A stretch of DNA of 64,000 nt from Seohaeicola_A nanhaiensis (GTDB lineage Bacteria; Pseudomonadota; Alphaproteobacteria; Rhodobacterales; Rhodobacteraceae), in NCBI RefSeq assembly GCF_042654245.1, contig NZ_JBHSGI010000002.1, positions 930,001 to 994,000 on the forward strand. Reading direction: 5' to 3'. Below the pieces are notes generated by a model. The model did not search any database. It had not been told where the DNA came from and saw only the letters and a program-made list of their open reading frames with translations. Made by a program: the position numbers and the translations under genes. Positions 11,138-20,759 of this stretch are shown in pieces. Position 1 is the first letter of the stretch, and the number at the start of each line of letters is the position of its first letter.

Positions 11138-11737
11138 TCAGCCGGAGGTCAGGCGCACCCCGGCCTCGCGCATCGCCACCTCGGCCGCGGCGAGCGAGCC
11201 GTCGAGGTCGATGCCCCGGCAGGCGTTCAGAGCGACGGTGACGGAATAGCCGAGCCGGGCGGCATCGACGGCCGAGTAGTTGACGCAGAAATCGGTGGCC
11301 AGCCCGACGAGGACCAGTTCCGAAATCGCCCGTGTGCGCAGGTAGCCGTCCAGCCCGGTGGGCGTGGTGCGGTCGTTCTCGAAGAAGGCGGAATAGCTGT
11401 CGATGGCCGGGCGGAAGCCCTTGCGCAGGATCATGTCGGCATCGGTACGCAGGCCCGGATGGAAGGCCGCGCCGGGGCTGTTCTGGATGCAGTGGTCGGG
11501 CCAGAGCACCTGGTCGCCGTAATCCATCTGCACCACCGCATAGGGCGCGGCGCCGGGATGGGAGGAGGCGAAGGAGGAATGGCCGGCCGGGTGCCAGTCC
11601 TGCGTCAGGATCACCGCGTCGAAGCTGTCCATCATCGCGTTGATCGGCGCGACCACGGCGTCGCCGAAGGGCACCGCCAGCGCGCCGCCGGGGCAGAAGT
11701 CGTTCTGGACGTCGATCACGATGAGGGCGCGGGTCAT
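11138..11737 (-). CDS. pncA: Nicotinamidase/pyrazinamidase
   Basis: PncA deamidates nicotinamide to nicotinate, which PncB then uses. The protein of 199 residues has the isochorismatase-like fold with catalytic Asp in VIDVQNDFCPGGAL, a metal-binding segment around QDWHPAGHSSFASSHPG, and the nucleophilic Cys in GLATDFCVNYSA. The start at 11737 has a strong AAGGAGA box 5 bases upstream; an in-frame ATG 24 bases earlier is less likely. It is divergent from trhO, with 97 bases between the starts. Confidence 0.96.
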   Translation of the reverse strand: MTRALIVIDVQNDFCPGGALAVPFGDAVVAPINAMMDSFDAVILTQDWHPAGHSSFASSHPGAAPYAVVQMDYGDQVLWPDHCIQNSPGAAFHPGLRTDADMILRKGFRPAIDSYSAFFENDRTTPTGLDGYLRTRAISELVLVGLATDFCVNYSAVDAARLGYSVTVALNACRGIDLDGSLAAAEVAMREAGVRLTSG

Positions 11738-11834
11738 GGCGGTCTCCTTCTGCTGGTCCATCGGTAGGGGCGGGAGGGGCCCGCGTCAATCGGTGGGCTT
11801 GCCCGGACGCGCGGCGCGGCCTAGACAGCCGGCC

Positions 11835-12746
11835 ATGTTCACCATCGCCGCGCTTTATCACTTCGCCCGTTTCGACGACCCCGCCGCGCTGAAAGAGCCG
11901 CTGGCGGCGCTGTGCCGCGCGCAGGGCGTGAAGGGCACGCTGCTGCTGGCGCGCGAGGGGATCAACGGCACCATCGCGGGGCCGCGCGCGGGGATCGACG
12001 CCGTGCTGGCGCATATCCGCGCCCTGCCCGGCTGCGCCGGGCTGGAGTGGAAGGAGGCGCAGGCCGAAGCCGAACCCTTCGGCAAGCTGAAGGTCCGGCT
12101 GAAGAAAGAGATCGTCACGATGGGCCAGCCCGATGTCGACCCGCTGGCCGGCACCGGGCATTACGTGGCGCCCGAGGACTGGAACGACCTGATCCGCCAG
12201 CCCGACGTGGCTGTGATCGACACGCGCAACGACTACGAGGTGGCGATCGGGACCTTCGAGGGCGCGGTCGATCCGGGCACCCGGTCGTTCCGCGAGTTTC
12301 CGGCCTGGTGGGAGGCGAACCGCGAGCGGTTCCACAACAAGCGGATCGCGATGTTCTGCACCGGGGGGATCCGCTGCGAGAAGTCGACGAACTACCTGCT
12401 GGGTCAGGGGGTGGCCGAGGTCTATCACCTGAAGGGCGGCATCCTGAAGTATCTGGAGGAGGTGCCCGAGGATCAGAGCGCCTGGCAGGGCGACTGCTTT
12501 GTCTTCGACGGGCGGATCAGCGTCGGCCACGGCCTGAAGCCCGGCGACCACCTGCTGTGCCACGGCTGCCGGCGGCCGCTGGAGGCGGCGGATATGGAGC
12601 GGGCGGAGTATGAGGCGGGGGTGTCGTGCCACCACTGTTTCAGCGAGACGAGCGAGGCGGACAAGGCCCGGTTCCGGGAGCGGACCCGGCAGATGCGGCT
12701 GGCGCGGGAACGGGGGGAGCGGCATCTGGGGGGTGAGGGGGCGTAG
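11835..12746 (+). CDS. trhO: tRNA uridine(34) hydroxylase (rhodanese-related)
   Basis: TrhO (formerly YceA) oxidises wobble uridine 34 in tRNA to 5-hydroxyuridine. The protein of 303 residues opens with an acylphosphatase-like domain (KGTLLLAREGINGTIAGP), followed by a rhodanese domain from about residue 120 (VAVIDTRNDYEV) whose active cysteine is in FCTGGIRCEKS. The C-terminal part has paired CxxC motifs (LCHGCRRPL and SCHHCF), a likely zinc site. All features match the family. It is monocistronic on the plus strand. Confidence 0.95.
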   Translation: MFTIAALYHFARFDDPAALKEPLAALCRAQGVKGTLLLAREGINGTIAGPRAGIDAVLAHIRALPGCAGLEWKEAQAEAEPFGKLKVRLKKEIVTMGQPDVDPLAGTGHYVAPEDWNDLIRQPDVAVIDTRNDYEVAIGTFEGAVDPGTRSFREFPAWWEANRERFHNKRIAMFCTGGIRCEKSTNYLLGQGVAEVYHLKGGILKYLEEVPEDQSAWQGDCFVFDGRISVGHGLKPGDHLLCHGCRRPLEAADMERAEYEAGVSCHHCFSETSEADKARFRERTRQMRLARERGERHLGGEGA

Positions 12747-12963
12747 GTCCGGGACGCTTTCCCATGAGGGGACATCGGCTTGCGGTAAGGCGTGGCCTGA
12801 CGTTCCACACCATTGCTCCGCTCTGGGCGCGCGCGGTTTCGGGGCAGGCGCAGGGTGCGCGAGGCTGGAATTGGGGGTCGGAGGCGAGCGCGGCCTTTGA
12901 TTTCCAGACGTAGACGCTGCAAAATGGATCGGCGACCCCATTACGGCGAGAAGAGAGGCCCGA

Positions 12964-13620
12964 ATGAACCCTGAAGCAGAGGCGGACATACGCAAGGCGG
13001 GTTCGATCGCGAGGCTGAAGGCGCACGATGTTCCCTACATCGATTACCTTCCAAGAATCGAAACTGTCGAAGAAACGGAACGTCGAACCCCGGAAGCTGT
13101 AGGGACGAGAATAATCTGTCTGGCACTCGTGTCCATGAAAGGTGCAGGCGCGGACCACGACTTCGTTCTGGAAGGGGTTCAGCACTATGGCGTCGAAAAG
13201 GAACTCTCTCCAAAGGAGTCCACATTCATTCTTGATCGGGAACCTTCAGAAAACGCCAGACTACAATTCTCTTGGCGAGCCGAGGCTGGCCATGCCTTGC
13301 TGTGGGCCGCCGGGAGATACGATGAGTTGTTGTTTCCGTCGACAAGTTGCGACTGGAATGCATTCTGGAGCATTTTTCATACGGGGGACCGTGCGAGCTT
13401 TCTGAACGGTGTTCTGCTGCGATCCCAATCCGAGATACTTGACGAGTCGGACTTTACCTATCGTTTGCACTGGGCAGCGCGAGAGGCATCAATGAAGGGC
13501 CAAGCGATGCCCGCCGGCTTGAATATGGACGTCGTAGTGGAACGTCACCATGCCCTTAACTGGTTGGCTGCACCGGCAGATGAACCCTATCTTTGGGACG
13601 AGACACCTACCGACACATAA
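12964..13620 (+). CDS. DUF4272 domain protein
   Basis: The protein of 218 residues is recognised by its C-terminal half: DFTYRLHWAAREA, VVVERHHALNWL and the ending WDETPTDT are the hallmarks of DUF4272, a soluble domain of unknown function. No signal peptide or membrane segment is present. An AAGAGAGG box precedes ATG 12964. Base composition is clearly lower in GC than both neighbours, with codons such as ATA, AGA and TTG, which suggests recent acquisition. It has no functional link to trhO or the MFS gene. Confidence 0.85.
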   Translation: MNPEAEADIRKAGSIARLKAHDVPYIDYLPRIETVEETERRTPEAVGTRIICLALVSMKGAGADHDFVLEGVQHYGVEKELSPKESTFILDREPSENARLQFSWRAEAGHALLWAAGRYDELLFPSTSCDWNAFWSIFHTGDRASFLNGVLLRSQSEILDESDFTYRLHWAAREASMKGQAMPAGLNMDVVVERHHALNWLAAPADEPYLWDETPTDT

Positions 13621-13733
13621 AAGGCGAATGTGACGCCTGCGGGGTCGGCGTCGTCCGCCAAGCCGACCTCCGAAGCGGACGGTTCTCCCGCGGGCAGCAG
13701 ACTTGGCGCAAGGGTTCGAGCGCAGCCGTTGCC

Positions 13734-14954
13734 CTAAGCCACCACACCCCTCGCCCCCCTCGGCCGCGACCTCGCCAGCAGCAGGAGCATGATCGCAATC
13801 GTCAGCCCGTTCCAGAGCACCCCGTTCAGGAAGGCCAGGTGGTAGCTGCCGGAGAGGTCGAAGATCCAGCCGGACATCCAGCCTCCGATGGCCATGCCGA
13901 GGATGGTCATCATCAGGACGAAGCCGACGCGGGCGCCGGCTTCGCGGGCGGGCATGTATTCGCGCACGATGAGGGCGTAGCTGGGGACGATGCCGCCTTG
14001 CGAGAGGCCGAAGACGAGGCTGATGATGTAGAGCGGCACCATCGCGTCCCAGGGCAGGTAGAGCGCGAGGGCGAGGGCCTGGAGCAGCGCGCCGACCAGC
14101 ACGGTGCGCACGCCGCCGAGGCGGTCGGCGACGAGGCCGAAGACGATCCGGCTGACCGCGCCGCCGAGCAGCATCAGCGACAGCAGGTCGGCGCCGACGG
14201 CGGGGCCGTAGCCGAGGCCGATGCAATAGGCGACGATATGTACCTGCGGCATCGACATGGCGATGCAGCAGCCGATCCCGGCGAGGCCGAGCAGCCATTG
14301 CAGCGCGCGCGGCGAAAAGCCGGCGCTGAGCGCCTTGAGGTCGGATGCGGCCTGGGCGCGGCCGTGCGCCTCTTCCGGAAGGCGGCGGCGCAGCAGCAGG
14401 GCGAGCGGGATCACGGTGGCGACGGTGACCCCGGCGAGCAGCAGGTAGACCTGCCGCCAGTCGCCATTGGTCAGCATCGGGGTGAGCAGGCTGGGCCAGA
14501 TGCCGCCCGAGATGTAGTTGCCGCTGGCGACCAGTGCGACCGCGATGCCGCGCCGGCGCAGGAACCAGTGCGAGATGTCGGCCATCAGCGGGCCGAAGCC
14601 GGCGGCGGTGCCGAGGCCCAGCAGCAGGTGGGCGGTGGAGAGCAGGCCCATCGTGGGCGCGGCCATCACCAGCAGATAGGCCACGGCCGAGGTCAGCGCG
14701 GCGGCGATCAGCGCCAGCGTCACGCCGAAGCGGTCGACGATGCGGCCGATCAGCAGGTTGCCGAGGGCAAAGCCGATCATCGTCATGGTATAGGCGAGCG
14801 AGGCCTCGGCCCGGGTGGCGCCGAATTCGGTCTCGACCGAGGGCAGGACGAGGATGATCGCCCAGATCCCGACATTGGCGACCATGGCGATGACCATGGT
14901 GATGCAGAGGCGCAGCCAGGAATAGGCGCTGTCGTGTATGTCGTCCGTGCTCAT
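13734..14954 (-). CDS. Major facilitator superfamily transporter
   Basis: A carrier of about 406 residues with twelve predicted helices in two bundles. The loop between helices 2 and 3 carries the MFS motif (LLIGRIVDRFGV), and its counterpart RIVFGLVADRLGG occurs in the second half. The sequence resembles the monocarboxylate or oxalate/formate antiporter-like branch, but no substrate can be assigned. The start at 14954 leaves 125 bases to the divergent DUF4336 gene. Confidence 0.88.
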   Translation of the reverse strand: MSTDDIHDSAYSWLRLCITMVIAMVANVGIWAIILVLPSVETEFGATRAEASLAYTMTMIGFALGNLLIGRIVDRFGVTLALIAAALTSAVAYLLVMAAPTMGLLSTAHLLLGLGTAAGFGPLMADISHWFLRRRGIAVALVASGNYISGGIWPSLLTPMLTNGDWRQVYLLLAGVTVATVIPLALLLRRRLPEEAHGRAQAASDLKALSAGFSPRALQWLLGLAGIGCCIAMSMPQVHIVAYCIGLGYGPAVGADLLSLMLLGGAVSRIVFGLVADRLGGVRTVLVGALLQALALALYLPWDAMVPLYIISLVFGLSQGGIVPSYALIVREYMPAREAGARVGFVLMMTILGMAIGGWMSGWIFDLSGSYHLAFLNGVLWNGLTIAIMLLLLARSRPRGARGVVA

Positions 14955-15079
14955 GTCGCGGACGCTAGGGCGGGCGCGGGCGATTTGCCAGCGCGATTTT
15001 CCGGGGGGCGAGGGTGCGGTTGGCTTGGACAATCCGGGTGGCGGGGCCTAGCCTGGGCGCAGAGGTGTTCAGGACAGGT

Positions 15080-15778
15080 TTGAGCGTGCGACAGTTCGGC
15101 CCCGATCTCTGGCTGTGCGACGGGCCGGCGGTGACCGGCGCGGCGGGGTTCCGGTTTCCGACGCGGATGGCAGTCGTGCGGTTGCCGGGGGACGGCGGGC
15201 TGTGGGTCTGGTCGCCGGTGGCGCTGACGCGGGAGGTGCGCGGCGCGGTGGAGGCGCTCGGCCCCGTGCGCTATGTGATCGCGCCCAACAGCCTGCACCA
15301 CACCTTCCTTGCCGAATGGGCGGCGGCATGGCCCGAGGCGCGGGTGCACGGCGCGCCGGGGCTGACCGCAGAGGTGGCGGGGACGGCGATCCATGCGACG
15401 CTGGGGGATGACGCGGATCGGGACTGGGCCGGCGCTTTCGATCAGGTGGTGGTGCGCGGGAACCGGATCACCACCGAGGTGGTGTTCTTTCACCGCCGCT
15501 CGGCCACGGTGCTGGTGACGGATCTGGTGCAGCAGATCCCGGCGGGATGGTTTCACGGGTGGCGGGCGCTGGTGGCGCGGCTGGATCTGATGACGGCGAA
15601 TGCGCCCTCGGTGCCGCGCAAGTTCCGCATGGCGACGACGGACCGGGCGGCCGCCCGCGCGGGCGTCGGGCGCATCCTCGGGTGGCCGGCGCAGCGGCTG
15701 GTCATGGCGCATGGCGCGCCGCTGGAGCGCGGCGGACAGGCGGCGCTGCGCAACGCCTTTGCCTGGCTGATGCGCTAG
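15080..15778 (+). CDS. DUF4336 domain protein
   Basis: The product of about 232 residues matches DUF4336, a family related to the metallo-beta-lactamase fold but without the full metal-binding motif. Visible marks are FGPDLWLCDGP at the start, the YVIAPNSLHHTFLAEW segment in the middle, and a conserved C-terminal GWPAQRLVMAHG. Function is unknown. TTG 15080 and GTG 15086 are both plausible starts, with AGGACAGG just before them; a GTG at 15014 would add 22 residues that look unrelated. Confidence 0.75.
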   Translation: MSVRQFGPDLWLCDGPAVTGAAGFRFPTRMAVVRLPGDGGLWVWSPVALTREVRGAVEALGPVRYVIAPNSLHHTFLAEWAAAWPEARVHGAPGLTAEVAGTAIHATLGDDADRDWAGAFDQVVVRGNRITTEVVFFHRRSATVLVTDLVQQIPAGWFHGWRALVARLDLMTANAPSVPRKFRMATTDRAAARAGVGRILGWPAQRLVMAHGAPLERGGQAALRNAFAWLMR

Positions 15779-15790
15779 GCCCCCCTGCCC

Positions 15791-16960
15791 TCAGCCCAGC
15801 CGGCGCAGCAGGTCCATCGAGGGTTCGCCGGTCTGGGGCAGGCCGTTGCTGCGCTGGAAGTCGCGGATGGCGGATTCGGTCTTGGGGCCGATCACACCGT
15901 CGCTGCCGCCGGTGTCGAAGCCGCGCGCGGTGAGGCGCTGTTGCAGGGCCTTGCGGTCGTTCAGAGTCATCCCGCGCGCGTCGGGGCCGAACTGGGTCCT
16001 GAGCGGGCCGCCCCCGGCCAGACGGTCGGACAGGTGGCCGACGCCGATCGCGTAGAGGTCGGAGTTGTTGTAGCGCTTGATGACGCCGAAGTTGCGGAAG
16101 ACCGCGAATTGCGGACCGCCGGGCTGGGGCTGGATCACCGAGACGGGCGTGCCGGACTTCGCTGCGGCCGAGCCGAGCTCGCCCCCCCAGGGCTGGCCGC
16201 GCACCCAGCCCGAGCGCGAGAGATAGGCGGCGGTGGAGGCCAGCGCGTCGGTCGGATCGTCCGACCAGATGTCGCGGCGGCCGTCACCGTTGAAGTCGAC
16301 CGCATAGGCCAGGTACGAGGTCGGGATGAACTGGGTGTGGCCCATCGCGCCGGCCCAGCTGCCGGTCATGCCCGAGGGGGTGATATCGCCGTTCTGCAGG
16401 ATTTTGAGCGCTGCGATCAGCTGGCTTTCGAAAAAGGCGCCGCGGCGGCCGTCATAGGCGAGCGTGGCCAGTGAGGCGATCACCGGGGCGTCGCCGCGCC
16501 TTTCGCCATAAAAGCTCTCAAGCCCCCAGACCGCGACGACCACATTGGCGGGCACGCCATAGCGCGATTCGATGGCGCGCAGGGTGGTGGCGTGGCGGCT
16601 GAGCGCGGCGCGGCCCTTGGCGATGCGTTCGTCCGAGGCGGCGATGGCGATGTAGTCTTCCAGCGTTCGGGTGAATTCGGTCTGGTTGCGGTCGCGTTCG
16701 ACCACCGAGGGCAGGTAGCCCGCGCCGCGGAAGGCGCTGTCGAAGACCGGGCCGGAAATGCCCTGCGACAGCGCGCGTGTGCGGAAGCCGGCGACCCAGG
16801 CGTCGAACCCCGAATTGGGCGCAGTGGTCCAGGTGGCGCTACTGCGCGGCGCGGGCGTGAAGGCCGGGCCGGTCGGATTGGTGCAGGCCGCGAGCAGCCC
16901 GCAGCCCAGTCCGGCGAGCATGGCCCGCCGTGGAATTGTGGTGTTGATGAAATTGCCCAT
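15791..16960 (-). CDS. Lytic murein transglycosylase, MltB family, with peptidoglycan-binding domain
   Basis: The protein of 389 residues cleaves peptidoglycan glycan strands. The N-terminus has a lipoprotein signal, with twin Arg in PRRAMLAGLGCGLLAACTN, where the final Cys is a lipobox candidate. The SLT_2 catalytic domain follows, with the catalytic Glu in VWGLESFYGERRGD and the typical MGHTQFIPTSY and DFNGDGRRDIW motifs. Residues from about 325 form a PG_binding_1 domain (LQQRLTARGFDTGGSDGVIG). It is therefore an outer- or inner-membrane-anchored enzyme facing the periplasm. Confidence 0.93.
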   Translation of the reverse strand: MGNFINTTIPRRAMLAGLGCGLLAACTNPTGPAFTPAPRSSATWTTAPNSGFDAWVAGFRTRALSQGISGPVFDSAFRGAGYLPSVVERDRNQTEFTRTLEDYIAIAASDERIAKGRAALSRHATTLRAIESRYGVPANVVVAVWGLESFYGERRGDAPVIASLATLAYDGRRGAFFESQLIAALKILQNGDITPSGMTGSWAGAMGHTQFIPTSYLAYAVDFNGDGRRDIWSDDPTDALASTAAYLSRSGWVRGQPWGGELGSAAAKSGTPVSVIQPQPGGPQFAVFRNFGVIKRYNNSDLYAIGVGHLSDRLAGGGPLRTQFGPDARGMTLNDRKALQQRLTARGFDTGGSDGVIGPKTESAIRDFQRSNGLPQTGEPSMDLLRRLG

Positions 16961-17053
16961 ACTGCCCTTGTCCCGACTTGCTGCGGTTTTGCCCCAGTCT
17001 AGCGTGCGGGCCGGGCGGGGCAATGGCGGAGCTGCGCTGCGGCGGGGCGCCGC

Positions 17054-17506
17054 TCAGTCGCCCTTGTCCTCGGGCGGGCCCAGCTGGTCGAGCGCGTTCA
17101 GCAGGTCGAGCAGGGCGTCGTAGCGGTCGACCCCCATCCGCTGGCGGACCTGTTCCATAAGCTCCAGATTGCGTTCCAGGTTCTCGTCGATCAGGCGGCT
17201 GCCGCGCGGGGTGATGCGCACGACCTGCCGGCGACGGTCGGTCTTGTCGGGTTTGCGCTGGATCAGTTTCTTTTCTTCGAGCTTCTGCAACATGCGGGTG
17301 AGGCTGGGCAGCAGCAGGCAGGCCTGCTCGGCGATCCGCGTCGGTTCCATCGGGCCGTCTTCCTGCAGCACCCGCAGGACGCGCCATTGCTGTTCTGTCA
17401 CGCCGACGGTGGAGAGCTGGTTGCGGATGGGCCCCATGACCCGCTCGCGCGCGCGCAGCAGGGCGATGGGAAGCGATCGGGACGTCGACAAGAGCGTTTT
17501 TGCCAT
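17054..17506 (-). CDS. hpaR: MarR-family repressor of homoprotocatechuate degradation
   Basis: The protein of 150 residues has the winged helix-turn-helix of MarR regulators (TEQQWRVLRVLQEDGPMEPTRI, recognition helix LLPSLTRMLQKLEEK, and a wing with DKTDRRRQVVRIT). It resembles HpaR, which represses the hpa meta-cleavage operon until aromatic effector binds. It is divergent from hpaF with 131 bases between starts, the classic arrangement for such a repressor. The start at 17506 begins MAKTLLSTSRSLPIALLRARE, as in HpaR homologues. Confidence 0.9.
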   Translation of the reverse strand: MAKTLLSTSRSLPIALLRARERVMGPIRNQLSTVGVTEQQWRVLRVLQEDGPMEPTRIAEQACLLLPSLTRMLQKLEEKKLIQRKPDKTDRRRQVVRITPRGSRLIDENLERNLELMEQVRQRMGVDRYDALLDLLNALDQLGPPEDKGD

Positions 17507-17573
17507 GCAGCAGTTTTGCCGATCCGCGCAAACTGTGCAATCGTGATGAAAGGGGCGGCGCAAAGGGGCGCCC

Positions 17574-17608
17574 TTGACTGTTGCGGGAAGATTGCTAAAC
17601 ACGTTAAC
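17574..17608 (+). promoter_or_regulatory. Candidate hpaF promoter with overlapping repressor site
   Basis: TTGACT at 17574-17579 and TAAACA at 17596-17601 are spaced 16 bases, a plausible sigma70 pair. The palindrome GTTAAC at 17603-17608, within ACGTTAACTAAAT, follows at once, where a bound repressor such as HpaR would block RNA polymerase. The site lies 30 bases before the hpaF start. The assignment to HpaR is an inference from position. Confidence 0.45.
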
Positions 17609-17637
17609 TAAATCGGCGCGTGGGGAGACTGCCGAAG

Positions 17638-18028
17638 ATGCCGCATATCACCGTGGACTATTCCGCCAACATGGAAGGCCGTGTCGATATCGGCGCGCTG
17701 TGCGACGTGTTGCGGCGGGCGGCGATAGAGACCGGGGTGCTGCCGATGGCGGGGGTGCGGGTGCGCGCGATCCGGGCCGATCATGTCAGCATCGCCGATG
17801 GCGATCCGCAGCACGGCTATGTCGACATCGCGCTGCGCCTGCGCGGCGGGCGCGATCTGGCGACGCGCAAGGCCGCCACGGCGCATGTCTTCGCGGCGGC
17901 CGAGGCGTTTCTGGCGCCGGCGATGGCACAGCATTCCATCGCGCTGTCCTTCGAAATGCGCGACATCGACCCCGAACTTTCGCCCAAGACGGGCACCATC
18001 CGCAACCATCTGAAAGGGGACGGCAGCC

Positions 18029-18036
<8 letters not shown>
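17638..18036 (+). CDS. hpaF: 5-carboxymethyl-2-hydroxymuconate isomerase
   Basis: HpaF tautomerises 5-carboxymethyl-2-hydroxymuconate to its oxo form in homoprotocatechuate degradation. The protein of 132 residues starts MPHITVDYSANME; the proline exposed after methionine removal is the catalytic base of the tautomerase fold. The length fits the CHMI trimer family (about 125). ATG 17638 is chosen over an upstream GTG at 17620 because Pro must follow the initiator Met. It overlaps hpaE by 8 bases. Confidence 0.93.
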
Positions 18037-19540
<1,504 letters not shown>

Positions 19541-19567
19541 TTTCTTTTCTTCGGAAATACTCCGGGG
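19541..19567 (-). repeat. Recurrent intergenic element, copy 1
   Basis: Read on the minus strand this is CCCCGGAGTATTTCCGAAG followed by an A/G-rich tail, a variant of the element found eight times between genes in this window. It sits directly after the hpaE stop. Confidence 0.6.
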
Positions 19568-19656
19568 AGTTTGAGGGGCAGAGCGCCTCATCGCAGACAA
19601 TCGAACGCGCGGCACGCGCTCAAGTGGATCACGCCGCCGCAGGAGGAGACCAAGAC

Positions 19657-20637
19657 ATGCCCGTTCCGGCCCCCAATCTCTACCCACCCTTCAACATCGT
19701 GCGGCTGTCCCACGTCGAATACCGCGTGATCGACCTCGCCGCCTCGCGCGCCTTCTATGTCGATACGCTTGGGTTGCAGGTGACGGACGAGGATCACGAG
19801 ACGATCTACCTGCGCGCGATGGAGGAACGGGGGCATCACTGCATCGCGCTGGTGAAGGCGGAGGCGCCCTCGGTGGGCGTGCTGGGGTTCAAGCTGTTCG
19901 ACGAGGAAGATCTGGACAGGGCCGCGGCGTTCTTCGAGGGCAAGGGCCTGCCGGTGGAATGGGTCGCGCAGCCCTTCATGGGGCGGACGCTGCGCACCCG
20001 CGATCCCTGGGGCATTCCGCTGGAGTTCTACGTGAAGATGGACCGGCTGGCGCCGATCCACCAGAAATACAGGCTCTACAACGGGGTAAAGCCGCTGCGG
20101 ATCGACCATTTCAACATGTTCGCCTCGGACGTCGACGCCTCGGTCGGCTTCTACAACGAGATCGGCTTCCGGGTGACGGAATACACCGAGGACAGCGAGA
20201 CGGGGCGGCTGTGGGCGGCCTGGATGCACCGCAAGGGCGGCGTGCATGACGTGGCCTTCACCAACGGGCTGGGCCCGCGCCTGCATCACACCGCCTTCTG
20301 GGTGCCGACGCCGCTGAACATCATCGACCTGCTCGACCTGATGAGCACCACCGGATATCTGCCCAACATCGAGCGGGGGCCGGGGCGGCATGGCATCTCG
20401 AATGCATTCTTCCTGTACGTGCGCGACCCGGACGGGCACCGGATCGAGATCTACTGCTCGGATTATCAGACGGTCGATCCCGACCTCGAGCCGATCCGCT
20501 GGGATCTGAAGGACCCGCAGCGCCAAACGCTGTGGGGCGCGCCGGCGCCGAAGAGCTGGTTCGAGGAAGGCTCGGCCTTCGAGGGGGTGGAACCGGTGGC
20601 GTCGGACCTGAAGGCGCAGCCGATCATCGCGCCGTGA
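19657..20637 (+). CDS. hpaD: 3,4-dihydroxyphenylacetate 2,3-dioxygenase
   Basis: HpaD is the extradiol dioxygenase that opens homoprotocatechuate to 5-carboxymethyl-2-hydroxymuconate semialdehyde. The protein of 326 residues has two vicinal-oxygen-chelate domains: the first opens with RLSHVEYRVIDLAAS, the second with RIDHFNMFASDVD. The metal ligands are expected at His in RIDHFNMF, His in LHHTAFWV and Glu in HRIEIYCSD, as in class I extradiol enzymes. An AGGAGGAG box stands 9 bases before ATG 19657. It is about 117 bases from hpaE. Confidence 0.93.
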   Translation: MPVPAPNLYPPFNIVRLSHVEYRVIDLAASRAFYVDTLGLQVTDEDHETIYLRAMEERGHHCIALVKAEAPSVGVLGFKLFDEEDLDRAAAFFEGKGLPVEWVAQPFMGRTLRTRDPWGIPLEFYVKMDRLAPIHQKYRLYNGVKPLRIDHFNMFASDVDASVGFYNEIGFRVTEYTEDSETGRLWAAWMHRKGGVHDVAFTNGLGPRLHHTAFWVPTPLNIIDLLDLMSTTGYLPNIERGPGRHGISNAFFLYVRDPDGHRIEIYCSDYQTVDPDLEPIRWDLKDPQRQTLWGAPAPKSWFEEGSAFEGVEPVASDLKAQPIIAP

Positions 20638-20652
20638 GGGCGGCGGGGGTGG

Positions 20653-20718
20653 AAGGGGGCCTTGCCCCCTCTTGGCCTTCGGCCAATTCACCCCCAAGGT
20701 GTTTGTGAACCAGAGAAG
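20653..20718 (+). repeat. Recurrent intergenic element, copy 2, with GC hairpin
   Basis: A GGGGGCCTTGCCCCC hairpin (about 20655-20669) is followed at 20695-20718 by CCAAGGTGTTTGTGAACCAG and AGAAG. It lies between hpaD and the decarboxylase gene. Confidence 0.6.
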
Positions 20719-20759
20719 GGCCTGGCCGGGACAGCGGCCGGCGCCGAGCGAGGCAGGGG

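Noticed and set aside
11073..12995. A 641-codon N-terminal extension of the hybrid kinase frame
   Set aside because: It runs through pncA in another frame and opposite trhO; the sequence is low-complexity Pro/Arg/His and the kinase domain order is complete from ATG 11072.
13593..15083. A 496-codon plus-strand frame opposite the MFS gene
   Set aside because: Gly/Asp/Gln-rich translation typical of the reverse of a membrane protein gene.
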